DNA of 64,000 nucleotides from Streptomyces sp. CB02056 (GCF_001905545.1 NZ_LIPD01000001.1:124001-188000); one strand, 5' to 3'. Counted from the stretch's first letter, positions 48,385-59,811 are shown. Numbers and translations: made by a program. The notes: generated by a model from the letters alone, not told the origin.

Positions 48385-49419
48385 ATGGCCGGTGAGGTCC
48401 GCCAGCTGGACGAACGCAAGCTCGCCGTGCTCCGCGCGATCGTGCAGGACTACGTGGGCACCGAGGAGCCGGTCGGCTCCAAGGCCCTGGTGGAACGGCA
48501 CAACCTCGGGGTCTCGCCGGCGACCGTCCGCAACGACATGGCGGCGCTGGAGGAGGAGGGCTACATCCACCAGCCGCACACCAGCGCCGGCCGCATCCCG
48601 ACCGACAAGGGGTACCGCCTCTTCGTCGACAAGCTCGCCGAGATCAAGCCGATGAGCGCCCCCGAGCGCCGGGCCATCCGGCACTTCCTGGACGGCGCGG
48701 TCGACCTGGACGACGTGGTCGCGCGCACCGTGCGGCTGCTCGCCCAGCTGACCCGGCAGGTCGCGGTGGTGCAGTACCCCTCGCTGACGCGCTCCACCGT
48801 CCGGCACATCGAGCTGGTGGCGCTGGCCCCGGCCAAGGTGATGCTGGTGCTGATCACCAACACCGGCCGGGTCGAGCAGCGGATGGTCGACTGCCCGGGC
48901 CCGGTCGGCGAGACGGTGCTGGCGGACCTGCGGGCCCGGATCAACGCGAGGGCCGCCGGTCGGCGCCTCCCGGAGGTCCCGGGGCTGCTGGAGGAGCTGC
49001 CGGCGCAGTTCGAACCGGCCGAGCGGCCGACCGTCAGCACGGTCCTGGCGACCCTGTTCGAGACGCTCGCCGAGCAGAACGAGGAGCGGATCATGCTGGC
49101 CGGCACGGCCAACCTGACCCGCTTCGGGCACGACTTCCCGCTCAGCATCCAGCCGGTGCTGGAGGCCCTGGAGGAGCAGGTCGTCCTGCTCCGCCTCCTG
49201 GGTGAGACCGCGGACGCCGCGATGACGGTCCGGATCGGGCGGGAGAACACCTACGAGGGGCTGACTTCCACGTCCATCGTCTCGGTCGGCTACGGTTCGG
49301 GCGACGAGAGCGTGGCGAAACTGGGTGTGATCGGTCCGACCCGGATGGACTACCCGGGCACAATGGGGGCGGTGCGAGCGGTGGCGCGGTACGTGGGCCA
49401 GATCCTGGCCGAGTCCTAG
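48385..49419 (+). CDS. hrcA: Heat-shock repressor HrcA
   Basis: 344 aa. It binds CIRCE and represses chaperone genes. The N-terminal winged helix (about 7-75: [20 protein letters not shown], then [18 protein letters not shown]) includes [14 protein letters not shown], diagnostic for HrcA. The GAF-like dimer domain follows ([20 protein letters not shown], then [10 protein letters not shown]). The ATG is at 48385. The CIRCE element 77-103 bases upstream indicates autoregulation. dnaJ begins 75 bases downstream, across a hairpin. Confidence 0.97.
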   Translation: MAGEVRQLDERKLAVLRAIVQDYVGTEEPVGSKALVERHNLGVSPATVRNDMAALEEEGYIHQPHTSAGRIPTDKGYRLFVDKLAEIKPMSAPERRAIRHFLDGAVDLDDVVARTVRLLAQLTRQVAVVQYPSLTRSTVRHIELVALAPAKVMLVLITNTGRVEQRMVDCPGPVGETVLADLRARINARAAGRRLPEVPGLLEELPAQFEPAERPTVSTVLATLFETLAEQNEERIMLAGTANLTRFGHDFPLSIQPVLEALEEQVVLLRLLGETADAAMTVRIGRENTYEGLTSTSIVSVGYGSGDESVAKLGVIGPTRMDYPGTMGAVRAVARYVGQILAES

Positions 49420-49425
49420 CAAAGG

Positions 49426-49449
49426 CCGCCGTCGGAAATCCGACGGCGG
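49426..49449 (+). terminator. Intercistronic hairpin hrcA-dnaJ
   Basis: CCGCCGTCGGA (49426-49436) pairs with TCCGACGGCGG (49439-49449), starting six bases after the hrcA stop. There is no U-tract and the downstream gene belongs to the same functional unit. It is more likely an attenuating or mRNA-stability hairpin than a full terminator. Confidence 0.6.
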
Positions 49450-49494
49450 TGACCAGTCGCAGCACTACTACAGGCGGAACAAGCGGAGCATTTG

Positions 49495-50631
49495 GTGGCC
49501 ACGGACTACTACGCGGTACTCGGCGTCCGACGGGATGCGGGGCAGGACGAGATCAAGAAGGCGTTCCGGCGCCTGGCGCGCGAACTGCACCCGGACGTCA
49601 ACCCGGACCCGAAGACGCAGGAGCGGTTCAAGGAGATCAACGCCGCTTACGAGGTGCTCTCCGATCCGCAGAAGCGCCAGGTCTACGACCTCGGCGGGGA
49701 CCCGCTGTCCCCGGGCGGCGGCGCGGGCGGTTTCGGCGCCGGCGCGGCGGGCTTCGGCTTCTCCGACATCATGGACGCCTTCTTCGGCGCCGCGGCCGGC
49801 CAGCGCGGCCCGCGCTCGCGCACCCGCCGGGGCCAGGACGCCATGATCCGGCTGGAGATCACCCTGGAGGAGGCCGCTTTCGGCACCACCAAGGAGCTCC
49901 AGGTCGACACCGCCGTCACCTGCACCACGTGCAGCGGCGAGGGCGCGGCCCCCGGCACCTCGGCGCAGACCTGTGACATGTGCCGCGGCAAGGGTGAGGT
50001 CTCCCAGGTCACCCGGTCCTTCCTGGGCCAGGTCATGACCTCCCGCCCCTGCCCGCAGTGCCAGGGCTTCGGCACCGTCGTGCCGACCCCGTGCCCGGAG
50101 TGCGCCGGCGACGGCCGGGTGCGCGCCCGCCGCACGCTGACCGTCAAGATCCCGGCCGGTGTCGACAACGGCACCCGGATCCAGCTGGCCGGCGAGGGCG
50201 AGGTCGGCCCCGGCGGCGGCCCGGCCGGCGACCTGTACGTCGAGATCGCCGAGACCACCCACACGATCTTCCAGCGGCGCGGGGACGACCTGCACTGCAC
50301 CGTCACCATCCCGATGACGGCGGCCGCGCTCGGCACCCAGGTGCCGCTGCAGACCCTGGACGGCCTGGAGGAGGTCGACATCCGGCCCGGCACCCAGTCC
50401 GGCCAGTCGATCCCGCTGCACGGCCGGGGCATCACCCACCTGCGCGGCGGCGGCCGGGGCGACCTGATAGTGCACGTCGAGGTGAAGACGCCCAGCAAGC
50501 TCGACCCCGAGCAGGAGGAGCTGCTGCGCCGCCTCGCGGTGCTGCGCGGCGAGGAGCGGCCGTCCGGCCAGTTCGCGCCGGGCCAGCAGGGCCTCTTCTC
50601 CCGGCTGAAGGACGCCTTCAACGGCCGGTAG
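49495..50631 (+). CDS. dnaJ: Chaperone DnaJ (type I)
   Basis: 378 aa. The J-domain (about 1-68) has the HPD motif in ELHPDVNPDP and stimulates DnaK ATPase. A Gly/Phe-rich linker (about 70-105) and a zinc-finger domain with four repeats (CTTCSGEG, CDMCRGKG, CPQCQGFG, CPECAGDG) at about 140-210 follow, then the two substrate-binding domains. The GTG at 49495 matches the usual VATDYYAVLGVRR N-terminus; a TTG immediately before it adds one residue. No dnaK or grpE is nearby, so this is the hrcA-linked second DnaJ copy expected in Streptomyces. Confidence 0.95.
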   Translation: MATDYYAVLGVRRDAGQDEIKKAFRRLARELHPDVNPDPKTQERFKEINAAYEVLSDPQKRQVYDLGGDPLSPGGGAGGFGAGAAGFGFSDIMDAFFGAAAGQRGPRSRTRRGQDAMIRLEITLEEAAFGTTKELQVDTAVTCTTCSGEGAAPGTSAQTCDMCRGKGEVSQVTRSFLGQVMTSRPCPQCQGFGTVVPTPCPECAGDGRVRARRTLTVKIPAGVDNGTRIQLAGEGEVGPGGGPAGDLYVEIAETTHTIFQRRGDDLHCTVTIPMTAAALGTQVPLQTLDGLEEVDIRPGTQSGQSIPLHGRGITHLRGGGRGDLIVHVEVKTPSKLDPEQEELLRRLAVLRGEERPSGQFAPGQQGLFSRLKDAFNGR

Positions 50632-50641
50632 CCGTCCGCGG

Positions 50642-50677
50642 AGGGGTGCCGGGGGCCAACGACCCCGGCACCCCTTT
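50642..50677 (+). terminator. Terminator after dnaJ
   Basis: GGGGTGCCGGGG (50643-50654) pairs perfectly with CCCCGGCACCCC (50663-50674). An A-T pair closes the base and TTTCG follows. It lies between the dnaJ stop and rsmE, 42 bases before the rsmE start. Confidence 0.8.
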
Positions 50678-50718
50678 CGCGTGTCCGTCCCACTTCCGCA
50701 CGAAAGAGGTTCCCCGTC

Positions 50719-51468
50719 ATGACCGCGCCCGTCTTCGTCGTCGAGACCGAGCGGATCGCCGCCGCCGCGCCCGGGGCCGTGGTGCGCCTGGACGGCCCGG
50801 AGGGGCGGCACGCGGCCGCGGTGAAGCGGCTGGAGCCGGGCGAGGCGGTGACCCTGGCCGACGGGCTGGGGCTCGGCGTGGACGCCACGGTCGCCGAGGT
50901 GCTCGGCAAGGACGCGATCGACGTGCGGGTCGCCGCCGTGCGCCGCGAGCCGGAGCCCGCGCCGCGGATCGTCGTGGTCCAGGCGCTGCCCAAGGGCGAC
51001 CGCGGCGAGCTGGCCGTGGAGACCATGACCGAGGTCGGCGTGGACGTGGTGATCCCGTGGGCCGCCTCGCGCTGCATCACCCAGTGGAAGGGCGAGCGCG
51101 GCGCCAAGGCGCTCGCCAAGTGGCGGGCCACCGCCCGGGAGGCGGGCAAGCAGTCCCGCCGGCTGCGCTTCCCCGAGGTCCGCGAGCCGATGACCACCAG
51201 GCAGCTGGCGCCCGTCCTGGCGGGGGCCGCGTTCGCCGCCGTGCTGCACGAGGAGGGCGCCGAACCGCTGGCGCACGCCGTGCTGCCGGAGGGCGGGGAC
51301 ATCGTCCTGGTGGTCGGCCCGGAGGGCGGGGTCTCCCCGGAGGAGCTGGCGGCCTTCGCCGGGGCGGGCGCCGGGCCGTACCGGCTGGGCCCCTCGGTGC
51401 TGCGCACCTCCACCGCCGGGGTGGCCGCCGGCGCGCTGCTGCTCGGGCGCACCGGCCGCTGGTCGTAG
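50719..51468 (+). CDS. rsmE: 16S rRNA m3U1498 methyltransferase RsmE
   Basis: 249 aa. SPOUT-class methyltransferase. An N-terminal PUA-like domain (RLDGPEGRHAAAVKRLEPGE) precedes the trefoil-knot SAM site: VQALPKGDRGELAVETMTEV, then WAASRCITQWKGE, then VVGPEGGVSPEELAAF and YRLGPSVLRTSTAGVAA. It methylates U1498 of 16S rRNA in the decoding region. The ATG follows GAAAGAGGTTCCCCGTC. rsmE downstream of dnaJ is a widespread arrangement. Confidence 0.95.
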   Translation: MTAPVFVVETERIAAAAPGAVVRLDGPEGRHAAAVKRLEPGEAVTLADGLGLGVDATVAEVLGKDAIDVRVAAVRREPEPAPRIVVVQALPKGDRGELAVETMTEVGVDVVIPWAASRCITQWKGERGAKALAKWRATAREAGKQSRRLRFPEVREPMTTRQLAPVLAGAAFAAVLHEEGAEPLAHAVLPEGGDIVLVVGPEGGVSPEELAAFAGAGAGPYRLGPSVLRTSTAGVAAGALLLGRTGRWS

Positions 51469-51620
51469 CACCCCGGGCGCACCCCCGGCAGGCCGTCGGC
51501 GCGCCCCTCGGCGCGCCCCCGTACACCCCGGCGGCGACCGCGGCACGGCCGCCCGCGGACGGCGCCGGGAGTCTGGGAAAAACGGCGCGGACGGTCCGTG
51601 TACCTGCCTAGGCTGGCCGG

Positions 51621-54600
51621 GTGACGGACTCCCAGAGCACCTCCCCGAACTCCTCGGCGGGCGCCTACCTTCGCCATCCCCACCTGCACGGCGACCTGCT
51701 CGCCTTCGTCGCCGAGGACGACCTCTGGCTCGCCCCGCTGGACGGCGGCCGGGCCTGGCGGCTGACGGCGGACCACCTGCCGGTCCACCACCCGAGGTTC
51801 TCCCCGGACGGGCGGCACCTCGCCTTCACCTCCACCCGGGACGGCGCCCCCGAGGTGCACGTGGTGCCGGTGGACGGCGGCCCCTCGCGCCGGCTCACCC
51901 ACTGGGGCAGCCACCAGACCCGGGTGCTGGGCTGGACCGCCGACGGCCGTCCGATCGCCGCCACCGGGGCCGGCGAGGCCAGCTTGCGCCGCACCTGGGC
52001 GCACGCCGTGCCGCTGGACGGCGGCGAGCCGCAGCGGCTGCCGTACGGGCCGGTCGGCGGGCTCGCCTTCGAGCCGGGTGGTGACCGGGTGCTGCTGAGC
52101 AGTGTCAACGGCCGCGATCCGGCCTGGTGGAAGCGGTACCGGGGCGGGCGGGCCGGAAAGCTGTGGCTCGGCCGGGAGGAGTTCGCCCGGGTCCACGCGG
52201 AGCTGGACGGGCAGCTGGACTCCCCGCTGTGGGTCGGGGACCGGATCGCCTTCCTGTCCGACCACGAGGGCGTCGGCGAGCTGTGGTCCAGCCGCCCGGA
52301 CGGCACCGACCTGCGCCGCCACACCACCGACCCGGACGGCTTCTACGCCCGGGGCGCCGGCACCGACGGCACCCGGGTGGTCTTCCACCGGGCCGGGGAC
52401 CTCTGGCTGCTGGACGACCTGGCGGGCGCCGAACCGCGCCGGCTGGACGTCCGGCTGGCCGGCCCGCGGGCCGGGCGCCGCCCCCGCCCGGTGCCCGCCG
52501 CGCACTGGCTGGACTCCGTCGCCCCCGACCGCACCGGCCGGGGCAGCGCCGTGGTGGTGCGCGGCGGCGTGCACTGGCTGACCCACCGCGAGGGCCCGGC
52601 CCGGGTGCTGGACGAGACCCCGGGCGTGCGCGGGCGGCTGGCCCGGGTGGTGCCCGGCGAGGACGGCGCCCAGGGGGTGCTCTGGGTGTCCGACGCCGAG
52701 GGCGGGGACGCCCTGGAGTTCGCCCCCGACCTGCACGGCGCCGAGCGCCGCCGGCTGGCCGCGGGGCGGCTCGGCCGGGTCAACGCGCTGACGGTCTCCC
52801 CGGACGGCAAGCAGGCCGCGCTCGGCGCGCACGACGGCCGGGTGCTGCTGGTGACGCTCGCCGACGGCGCCGTGCACGAGCTGGACCGCAGCGCCGACGG
52901 CGAGCCCGGCACCCCGGCCTTCAGCCCGGACTCGGCCTGGCTGGCCTGGTCGCGCCCGGTGCGCGGGATGGGCCCGCACTCGCTGCGCCAGATCGTGCTG
53001 GCCGACCTGGCGACCCGGACGGTCGGCGAGGTCACCCAGCCGCGCTTCGTGGACACCTCGCCCTCCTTCACCGCGGACGGCCGCTACCTGGCCTTCCTGT
53101 CGGTGCGCAACTTCGACCCGGTCTACGACGCGCACGTCTTCGACCTGTCCTTCCCGAACGGCTGCCGCCCCCACCTGGTCACGCTGGCCGCCGACACGCC
53201 CTCCCCGTTCGGGCCGCAGCGGGCCGGGCGCCCGCTCGGCGGGGAGGAGGACGAGCCGAAGGCCCGGAAGGCGGACGGCGAGGCGGCCGCCGACGCCGCG
53301 CCGGTGACCAGGGTGGACCTGGACGGCATCGCCGACCGGATCATCCCCTTCCCGGTCGAGGGCGGCCGCTTCGAGGAGCTGGCCGCCGCGAAGGACGGCG
53401 TGCTCTGGACCAGGGCCCCGCTGACGGGCGAACTCGGCGACGAGGCCGCCTCGTTGGACGACGACCGGCCCCGTCCGGTGCTGGAGCGCTTCGACCTGCG
53501 CAAGCGCCGGGTCGAGCAGCTGGTGCACGGCGTGGACGACTTCTCGGTCAGCGCGGACGGCACCCGGGTCGCCGTGCTGGACCAGGGCGAGCTGAGGGTC
53601 GTCCCGGCGGACCACAAGGGCGGCGACGACGAGGAGGCCGCCGTCGACCTCGCCCGGCTGCGGATCACCGTCGACCCGGCCGCCGAGTGGCGGCAGATGT
53701 ACGCCGAGAACGGCCGGCTGATGCGGGACAACTTCTGGCGCCCCGACCTCTCCGGCGTCGACTGGGACGGGGTGCTGGAGCGCTACCGGCCGCTGGTCGA
53801 GCGGGTCGGCTCGCACGACGAACTGGTCGACCTGCTCTGGGAGGTGCACGGCGAACTCGGCACCTCGCACGCCTACGTGATGCCGTACGGCCGGTACACC
53901 GAGCCCGCCCGGCGCCAGGGCCTGCTCGGCGCCGACCTCGTCCGGGACGGCGGGCACTGGCGGATCGGCCGGATCCTGCCCGGGGAGTCCTCCGACCCCA
54001 GGGCCCGCTCGCCGCTGGCCGCGCCCGGCGCGGCGATCCGCCCGGGCGACGCGGTGCTCGCCGTCAACGGCCGCCCGGTGGACCCGGTGACCGGCCCGGC
54101 CCCGCTGCTGGCCGGCACCGCCGGGCAGCCGGTCGAGCTGACGGTGGCCGGGAAGGACGGCACCGACCGGCGCCACCCGGTGGTCGTCCCGCTCGCCGAC
54201 GAGGAGGCGCTGCGCTACCACGACTGGGTGGCCGGGCGGCGGGCCGCGGTGCGCGAGCTGTCCGGCGGGCGGCTGGGCTACCTGCACATCCCCGACATGC
54301 AGACGGCCGGCTGGGCCCAGCTGCACCGCGACCTGAGCACCGAGATGGCCCGGGAGGGCCTGGTCGTCGACGTCCGGGGGAACCGGGGCGGCCACACCTC
54401 GCAGCTGGTGATCGAGAAGCTGGCCCGCCGGATCATCGGCTGGGACGTCATCCGGGACACCGACCACCCGGTGCCCTACCCGGCGGACGCCCCGCGCGGC
54501 CCGGTGGTCGCGCTCGCCGACGAGTTCACCGGCTCGGACGGCGACGTGGTCAGCGCCGCCATCCAGGTGCTCGGCATCGGCCCGGTGGTCGGCACCCGCA

Positions 54601-54863
54601 CCTGGGGCGGGGTGATCGGCATCGACAGCCGCTACCGGCTGGTCGACGGCACCCTCGTCACCCAGCCCAAGTACGCGCTGTGGCTGGAGAAGTACGGCTG
54701 GGGCCTGGAGAACCACGGCGTCGACCCGGACGTCGAGGTGCCGTTCGCCCCGCACCACTGGGCGGCCGGCGAGGACCCGCAGCTGTCCGAGGGGGTCCGG
54801 CTCGCCCTGGCGAAGCTCGCCGGGGCCCCGGCCCGCACCGCGCCGCCGCTGCCCTGGGCGTAG
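51621..54863 (+). CDS. Tricorn-like S41 peptidase
   Basis: 1080 aa, near the length of tricorn core proteases. Two beta-propeller regions (about 20-330 with repeated YLRHPHLHGDLLAFV-like and DGTDLRRHT-like strands; about 330-640) feed a helical linker, a PDZ domain (about 770-850, GDAVLAVNGRPVDPVTGPAP) and the S41 domain (about 870-1050). Active-site residues are expected in LGYLHIPDM, DVRGNRGGHTSQLV and the nucleophile segment DEFTGSDGDVVSAA (Ser in GSDGD). It would degrade peptides released by the proteasome, in the cytoplasm; no signal peptide is seen. TAGGCT (51609-51614) ends six bases before the GTG, so translation is probably leaderless. Confidence 0.92.
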   Translation: MTDSQSTSPNSSAGAYLRHPHLHGDLLAFVAEDDLWLAPLDGGRAWRLTADHLPVHHPRFSPDGRHLAFTSTRDGAPEVHVVPVDGGPSRRLTHWGSHQTRVLGWTADGRPIAATGAGEASLRRTWAHAVPLDGGEPQRLPYGPVGGLAFEPGGDRVLLSSVNGRDPAWWKRYRGGRAGKLWLGREEFARVHAELDGQLDSPLWVGDRIAFLSDHEGVGELWSSRPDGTDLRRHTTDPDGFYARGAGTDGTRVVFHRAGDLWLLDDLAGAEPRRLDVRLAGPRAGRRPRPVPAAHWLDSVAPDRTGRGSAVVVRGGVHWLTHREGPARVLDETPGVRGRLARVVPGEDGAQGVLWVSDAEGGDALEFAPDLHGAERRRLAAGRLGRVNALTVSPDGKQAALGAHDGRVLLVTLADGAVHELDRSADGEPGTPAFSPDSAWLAWSRPVRGMGPHSLRQIVLADLATRTVGEVTQPRFVDTSPSFTADGRYLAFLSVRNFDPVYDAHVFDLSFPNGCRPHLVTLAADTPSPFGPQRAGRPLGGEEDEPKARKADGEAAADAAPVTRVDLDGIADRIIPFPVEGGRFEELAAAKDGVLWTRAPLTGELGDEAASLDDDRPRPVLERFDLRKRRVEQLVHGVDDFSVSADGTRVAVLDQGELRVVPADHKGGDDEEAAVDLARLRITVDPAAEWRQMYAENGRLMRDNFWRPDLSGVDWDGVLERYRPLVERVGSHDELVDLLWEVHGELGTSHAYVMPYGRYTEPARRQGLLGADLVRDGGHWRIGRILPGESSDPRARSPLAAPGAAIRPGDAVLAVNGRPVDPVTGPAPLLAGTAGQPVELTVAGKDGTDRRHPVVVPLADEEALRYHDWVAGRRAAVRELSGGRLGYLHIPDMQTAGWAQLHRDLSTEMAREGLVVDVRGNRGGHTSQLVIEKLARRIIGWDVIRDTDHPVPYPADAPRGPVVALADEFTGSDGDVVSAAIQVLGIGPVVGTRTWGGVIGIDSRYRLVDGTLVTQPKYALWLEKYGWGLENHGVDPDVEVPFAPHHWAAGEDPQLSEGVRLALAKLAGAPARTAPPLPWA

Positions 54864-55014
54864 CGGCTCCGGGGCGGGACGCCGGCCGGTCCGGCGTCCC
54901 GCCCCGCGGGTGCGGCCCCGGGGCGCCGGAAGCGCCAGCAGGCCGTCGCCCGGCTCGGCTAGGCTGCGCCCGTACGGCCCCACCACCCGACACACCGATC
55001 CCGAGGAGAGAGCC

Positions 55015-55368
55015 ATGGCCGGCGAGCCGCAGCCCGACTGCCTGTTCTGCAAGATCGTGGCGGGCGAGATCCCGGCGACCGTGGTGCGCAAGACCGAGCG
55101 CACCCTCGCCTTCCGCGACATCGCCCCCAAGGCTCCCGTGCACGTGCTGGTGATCCCGCACGCGCACTACCCGAACGCGGCCGCGCTGGCCGCCGCCGAG
55201 CCGGAGACCGCCGGCGAACTGCTCGCCGAGGCGGGCGCGGTGGCCGCGGACGAGGGCATCGAGGACTACCGGCTGATCTTCAACACCGGTGCCGGCGCGG
55301 GGCAGACCGTCTTCCACGCGCACGTCCACGTGCTCGGCGGCATGTCGATGACCGAGCGCATGGTCTGA
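55015..55368 (+). CDS. HIT-family nucleotide hydrolase
   Basis: 117 aa. Histidine-triad protein: DCLFCKIVAGEIPATVV at the N-terminus and the catalytic triad in TVFHAHVHVLGG (HxHxH). It probably hydrolyses nucleoside phosphoramidates such as AMP-lysine (HinT-like). The ATG follows GAGGAGAGAGCC, the best ribosome site in the region. A TAGGCT (about 54959-54964) lies 50 bases upstream and may be its -10. The next gene starts six bases after its stop. Confidence 0.94.
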   Translation: MAGEPQPDCLFCKIVAGEIPATVVRKTERTLAFRDIAPKAPVHVLVIPHAHYPNAAALAAAEPETAGELLAEAGAVAADEGIEDYRLIFNTGAGAGQTVFHAHVHVLGGMSMTERMV

Positions 55369-55374
55369 CCGCAG

Positions 55375-56298
55375 GTGTCCCAGCGCGAACTCGTCGTCCT
55401 CGGCACCGCCAGCCAGGTGCCCACCCGGCACCGCAACCACAACGGCTACCTGCTGCGCTGGGACGGCGAGGGCCTGCTGTTCGACCCCGGCGAGGGCACC
55501 CAGCGCCAGATGCTGCACGCCGGGGTGACGGCCACCCAGATCACCAGGATCGCGGTCACCCACTTCCACGGGGACCACTGCCTGGGCCTCGCCGGGGTGA
55601 TCCAGCGGATCAACCTCGACCGGGTCCCGCACCCGGTCGACGTCTACTTCCCGGCCTCCGGCGAGGTCTACTTCGAGCGGCTGCGGCACTCCACCGCCTA
55701 CCACGAGACGGCCGTGCTGCGGCCCCGGCCGATCGACGAGCCCGGGCCGCTGCCGGCGCCCGGCGCCCGCTTCGCGCTGGACGCCGTCCGGCTGGACCAC
55801 CCGGTGGAGTCCTTCGGCTACCGGCTGTCCGAGCCGGACGGCCGGCGGCTGGTGCCGGAGCGGCTGGCCGCCCTCGGCGTGCGCGGCCCGGCGGTGGGCC
55901 GGCTCCAGCACGAGGGCGCGATCGAGGTGGACGGCCGCACCGTCACCCTGGCCGAGGTCAGCGAGCCGCGGCCGGGCCAGAAGTTCGCCTTCGTGATGGA
56001 CACCCGGCTGTGCGAGGGCGTGTACGCGCTGGCCGAGGGCGCCGACCTGCTGGTCGTCGAGGCGACCTTCACCGACGCCGACGCCCGGCTCGCCGAGGAG
56101 CACGGCCACCTCACCGCCGGGCAGGCCGCCAAGGCCGCCGCCGAGGCCGGGGTGCGCACCCTGGTGCTGACCCACTTCTCGCAGCGCTACCCGGACCTCG
56201 GCCAGCACCTGGCCGACGCCCGCAAGCACTTCGACGGGGAGCTGGTGCTGGCCGCCGACCTCGACCGGGTGCCGGTGCCGGCCCGCCGCCCGTCGTGA
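55375..56298 (+). CDS. rnz: RNase Z-type metallo-beta-lactamase protein
   Basis: 307 aa. Pattern of RNase Z/Ela[32 protein letters not shown], the metal motif [14 protein letters not shown] (HxHxDH), and near the end the [15 protein letters not shown] segment preceded by GHLTAGQAA. RNase Z cuts the 3' trailer of pre-tRNAs that lack an encoded CCA, which fits the CCA-less tRNA-Ala in this window. The GTG start lies six bases after the HIT stop, so the two are coupled. Confidence 0.87.
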   Translation: MSQRELVVLGTASQVPTRHRNHNGYLLRWDGEGLLFDPGEGTQRQMLHAGVTATQITRIAVTHFHGDHCLGLAGVIQRINLDRVPHPVDVYFPASGEVYFERLRHSTAYHETAVLRPRPIDEPGPLPAPGARFALDAVRLDHPVESFGYRLSEPDGRRLVPERLAALGVRGPAVGRLQHEGAIEVDGRTVTLAEVSEPRPGQKFAFVMDTRLCEGVYALAEGADLLVVEATFTDADARLAEEHGHLTAGQAAKAAAEAGVRTLVLTHFSQRYPDLGQHLADARKHFDGELVLAADLDRVPVPARRPS

Positions 56299-56512
56299 CC
56301 GGCCCGGGGAACCGGAGCGGCACGGGAGAGTCCCGGCAGTGTCCCCGGTGAAAAAAATGGGCTCGCGCCGGCCTGCGATCTGCCGGAGCATCGTCGGGTG
56401 CGGCCCCGCCGCCCGCCACGGCGATCACGCTCGCGGCGTACCCTGGTGCCCCGGAGACACCCAGCGGCACCCGAGACCACGGATGGGATGAGGCAGGCCC
56501 CAGCGCCGACCT

Positions 56513-57649
<1,137 letters not shown>

Positions 57650-57663
57650 GCACACAGCCCGTC

Positions 57664-58158
57664 ATGTCGATCGACATCGCCAACGAGTCCGGTTGGGAGG
57701 CCGACGAGGAAGCCATCCTCGACGTCGCCCGCTTCGCACTGGACAAGATGCGGATCCACCCGCAGTCCGAACTGTCCGTGATCCTGGTGGACAGTGCGGC
57801 GATGGAGGAGCTGCACATCCAGTGGATGGACCTGCCCGGCCCGACCGACGTGATGTCGTTCCCGATGGACGAGCTGCGTCCCGGCAAGGAGGGCGACGAG
57901 CTGCCGCAGGGCCTGCTCGGCGACATCGTGCTCTGCCCCGAGGTCGCCGAGCAGCAGGGCCTGGCGGCCCCCTCCAAGCACTCGATGGACGAGGAGCTGC
58001 AACTGCTCACCGTGCACGGCGTGCTGCACGTCCTCGGCTACGACCACGAGGAGCCGGAGGAAGAGGAGGAGATGTTCGCCCTCCAGAAGCGCATCCTGGA
58101 CGACTGGCGGACGGGCCGGGGCCTCGGCGGCATCTCCCCGGCCCCCACCACCCACTGA
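57664..58158 (+). CDS. ybeY: Endoribonuclease YbeY
   Basis: 164 aa. The zinc motif [20 protein letters not shown] (HxxxHxxGxDH) near residues 118-128 and the upstream [17 protein letters not shown] signature define YbeY. It matures the 16S rRNA 3' end and takes part in ribosome quality control. It is in an operon with phoH and is followed 19 bases later by the CorC-like gene, a conserved bacterial order. Confidence 0.96.
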   Translation: MSIDIANESGWEADEEAILDVARFALDKMRIHPQSELSVILVDSAAMEELHIQWMDLPGPTDVMSFPMDELRPGKEGDELPQGLLGDIVLCPEVAEQQGLAAPSKHSMDEELQLLTVHGVLHVLGYDHEEPEEEEEMFALQKRILDDWRTGRGLGGISPAPTTH

Positions 58159-58177
58159 GCGCGGAGCCCGAACCCCT

Positions 58178-59503
58178 GTGAGTGGTGAGAGTACGAGCTT
58201 CATCCTCGGTGCCGTGCTGCTGGTCGTGCTCGGCTGGCTGGCCGCGTGCGCCGAGGCGGGCATCTCCCGGGTCTCCCGGTTTCGGGCGGAGGAGGCGGTG
58301 CGCAGCGGTAGGCGCGGCTCCGCGCGGCTGCTGACCGTCGCCTCCGACCCGATCCGCTACCTCAACCTGGCCACCCTGATCCGGGTGGCCAGCGAGATGG
58401 CGGCGGCCGTCCTGGTCACCGTGGTGTGCGTGCGCAACGTGACGCCCACCTGGCAGGCCGTCCTGCTGGCGTTCGGCGTGATGGTGCTGGTGTCCTTCGT
58501 CGCGGTGGGGGTCTCGCCGCGCACGATCGGGCGCCAGCACCCGCTCACCACCGCGACGGCGGCCTCCTTCGTGCTGCTGCCGCTGGCCGCGGTGCTGGGC
58601 CCGATCCCGCGGCTGCTGATCCTGCTCGGCAACGCGCTGACCCCGGGCAAGGGCTACCGGGAGGGTCCGTTCGCCTCGGAGGCGGAGCTGCGGGCCCTGG
58701 TGGACCTCGCCGAGAAGGACGACCTGATCGAGGACGAGGAGCGCCGGATGGTGCACTCGGTCTTCGAGCTGGGCGACACCATCGTGCGCGAGGTGATGGT
58801 GCCGCGCACCGACCTGGTGATGATCGAGCGGCACAAGACCGTCCGGCAGGCGCTGACCCTGGCGCTGCGCTCGGGCTTCTCGCGGATCCCGGTGGTCGGC
58901 GACAACGAGGACGACGTGGTCGGCATCGTCTACCTCAAGGACCTGGTGCGGCGCACCCACATCAACCGGGAGGCGGAGTCCGAGGAGGTCGGCGCGGTGA
59001 TACGGCCGGCCGTCTTCGTCCCGGACTCCAAGCCGGCCGGCGACCTGCTGCGCGAGATGCAGCAGCGCCGTTCGCACGTGGCGATCGTGATCGACGAGTA
59101 CGGCGGCACGGCCGGCCTGGTCACCATCGAGGACGTCCTGGAGGAGATCGTCGGCGAGATCACCGACGAGTACGACCGGGAGATCGCCCCGGTGGAGGAC
59201 CTCGGGGACGGCTCGTACCGGATCACCGCCCGGCTGCTGGTGGAGGACCTGGGCGAGCTGTTCGGCATCGAGCTGGAGGACGAGGACGTCGAGACCGTCG
59301 GCGGCCTGCTGGCCAAGCACCTGGGCCGGGTGCCGATCCCCGGCTCCTCCTGCGAGATCCCGCTGCCCGACCCGGTGGAGGGCGGCCTGTCCGGCATCCT
59401 GCTGACCGCCGAGTCCTCGGCGGGCCGCCGCAACCGGATCGGCTCGATGGTCGCCGCCCCCGTCCGCCGCACCGAGGACGCCGAGGAGCCGGCGGGCGAG
59501 TAG
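58178..59503 (+). CDS. CorC/HlyC-family membrane protein with CBS pair
   Basis: 441 aa, GTG start. The N-terminal DUF21/CNNM domain has about three membrane spans (about 8-30, 60-85, 105-130). Two CBS domains follow (about 215-335, RSGFSRIPVVGDNEDDVVGI and RRSHVAIVIDEYGGTAGLVT). A C-terminal CorC_HlyC domain (about 350-425, ETVGGLLAKHLGRVPIPG) comes last. CNNM/CorC proteins export Mg2+ or regulate its transport. It is co-directional with ybeY, the usual neighbour (ybeX-like). Confidence 0.92.
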   Translation: MSGESTSFILGAVLLVVLGWLAACAEAGISRVSRFRAEEAVRSGRRGSARLLTVASDPIRYLNLATLIRVASEMAAAVLVTVVCVRNVTPTWQAVLLAFGVMVLVSFVAVGVSPRTIGRQHPLTTATAASFVLLPLAAVLGPIPRLLILLGNALTPGKGYREGPFASEAELRALVDLAEKDDLIEDEERRMVHSVFELGDTIVREVMVPRTDLVMIERHKTVRQALTLALRSGFSRIPVVGDNEDDVVGIVYLKDLVRRTHINREAESEEVGAVIRPAVFVPDSKPAGDLLREMQQRRSHVAIVIDEYGGTAGLVTIEDVLEEIVGEITDEYDREIAPVEDLGDGSYRITARLLVEDLGELFGIELEDEDVETVGGLLAKHLGRVPIPGSSCEIPLPDPVEGGLSGILLTAESSAGRRNRIGSMVAAPVRRTEDAEEPAGE

Positions 59504-59527
59504 CGGGTGGGCGGTCGCCGAGCGACC

Positions 59528-59773
59528 ATGGAGGGCATGACGCACAAACTTCGCGCGGAGTACGGCCCGCAGGGGGCGGCCGGCGGAGTCAAGTCCTGGC
59601 ACGTGGTGCGGGACGAGGACCTGTCGGTGGCGCTCTGCGGCCGGACCATGTCCGACGACGCCGAGACGCGGCCCGAGGAGGAGTGGGGCACCGGGTTGCG
59701 CTGCTGCCAGCAGTGCGGCTCGCTCTACATGCACGAGGTGCCGCACATGCAGGGGAGCCACCCCTACAGCTAG
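59528..59773 (+). CDS. Small cysteine-rich hypothetical protein
   Basis: 81 aa from the ATG at 59528. A second ATG at 59537 (MTHKLRAEYGPQG) and a GTG at 59507 are also possible; no start has a clean ribosome site. Four or five cysteines (ALCGR, then LRCCQQCGSLYMHE) could bind zinc as a knuckle. It lies 24 bases after the CorC-like gene. This looks like a conserved actinomycete protein of unknown role. Confidence 0.7.
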   Translation: MEGMTHKLRAEYGPQGAAGGVKSWHVVRDEDLSVALCGRTMSDDAETRPEEEWGTGLRCCQQCGSLYMHEVPHMQGSHPYS

Positions 59774-59811
59774 GCACCCGGCTGGACCATGGCCGAGCTC
59801 TGGAGGTCGCC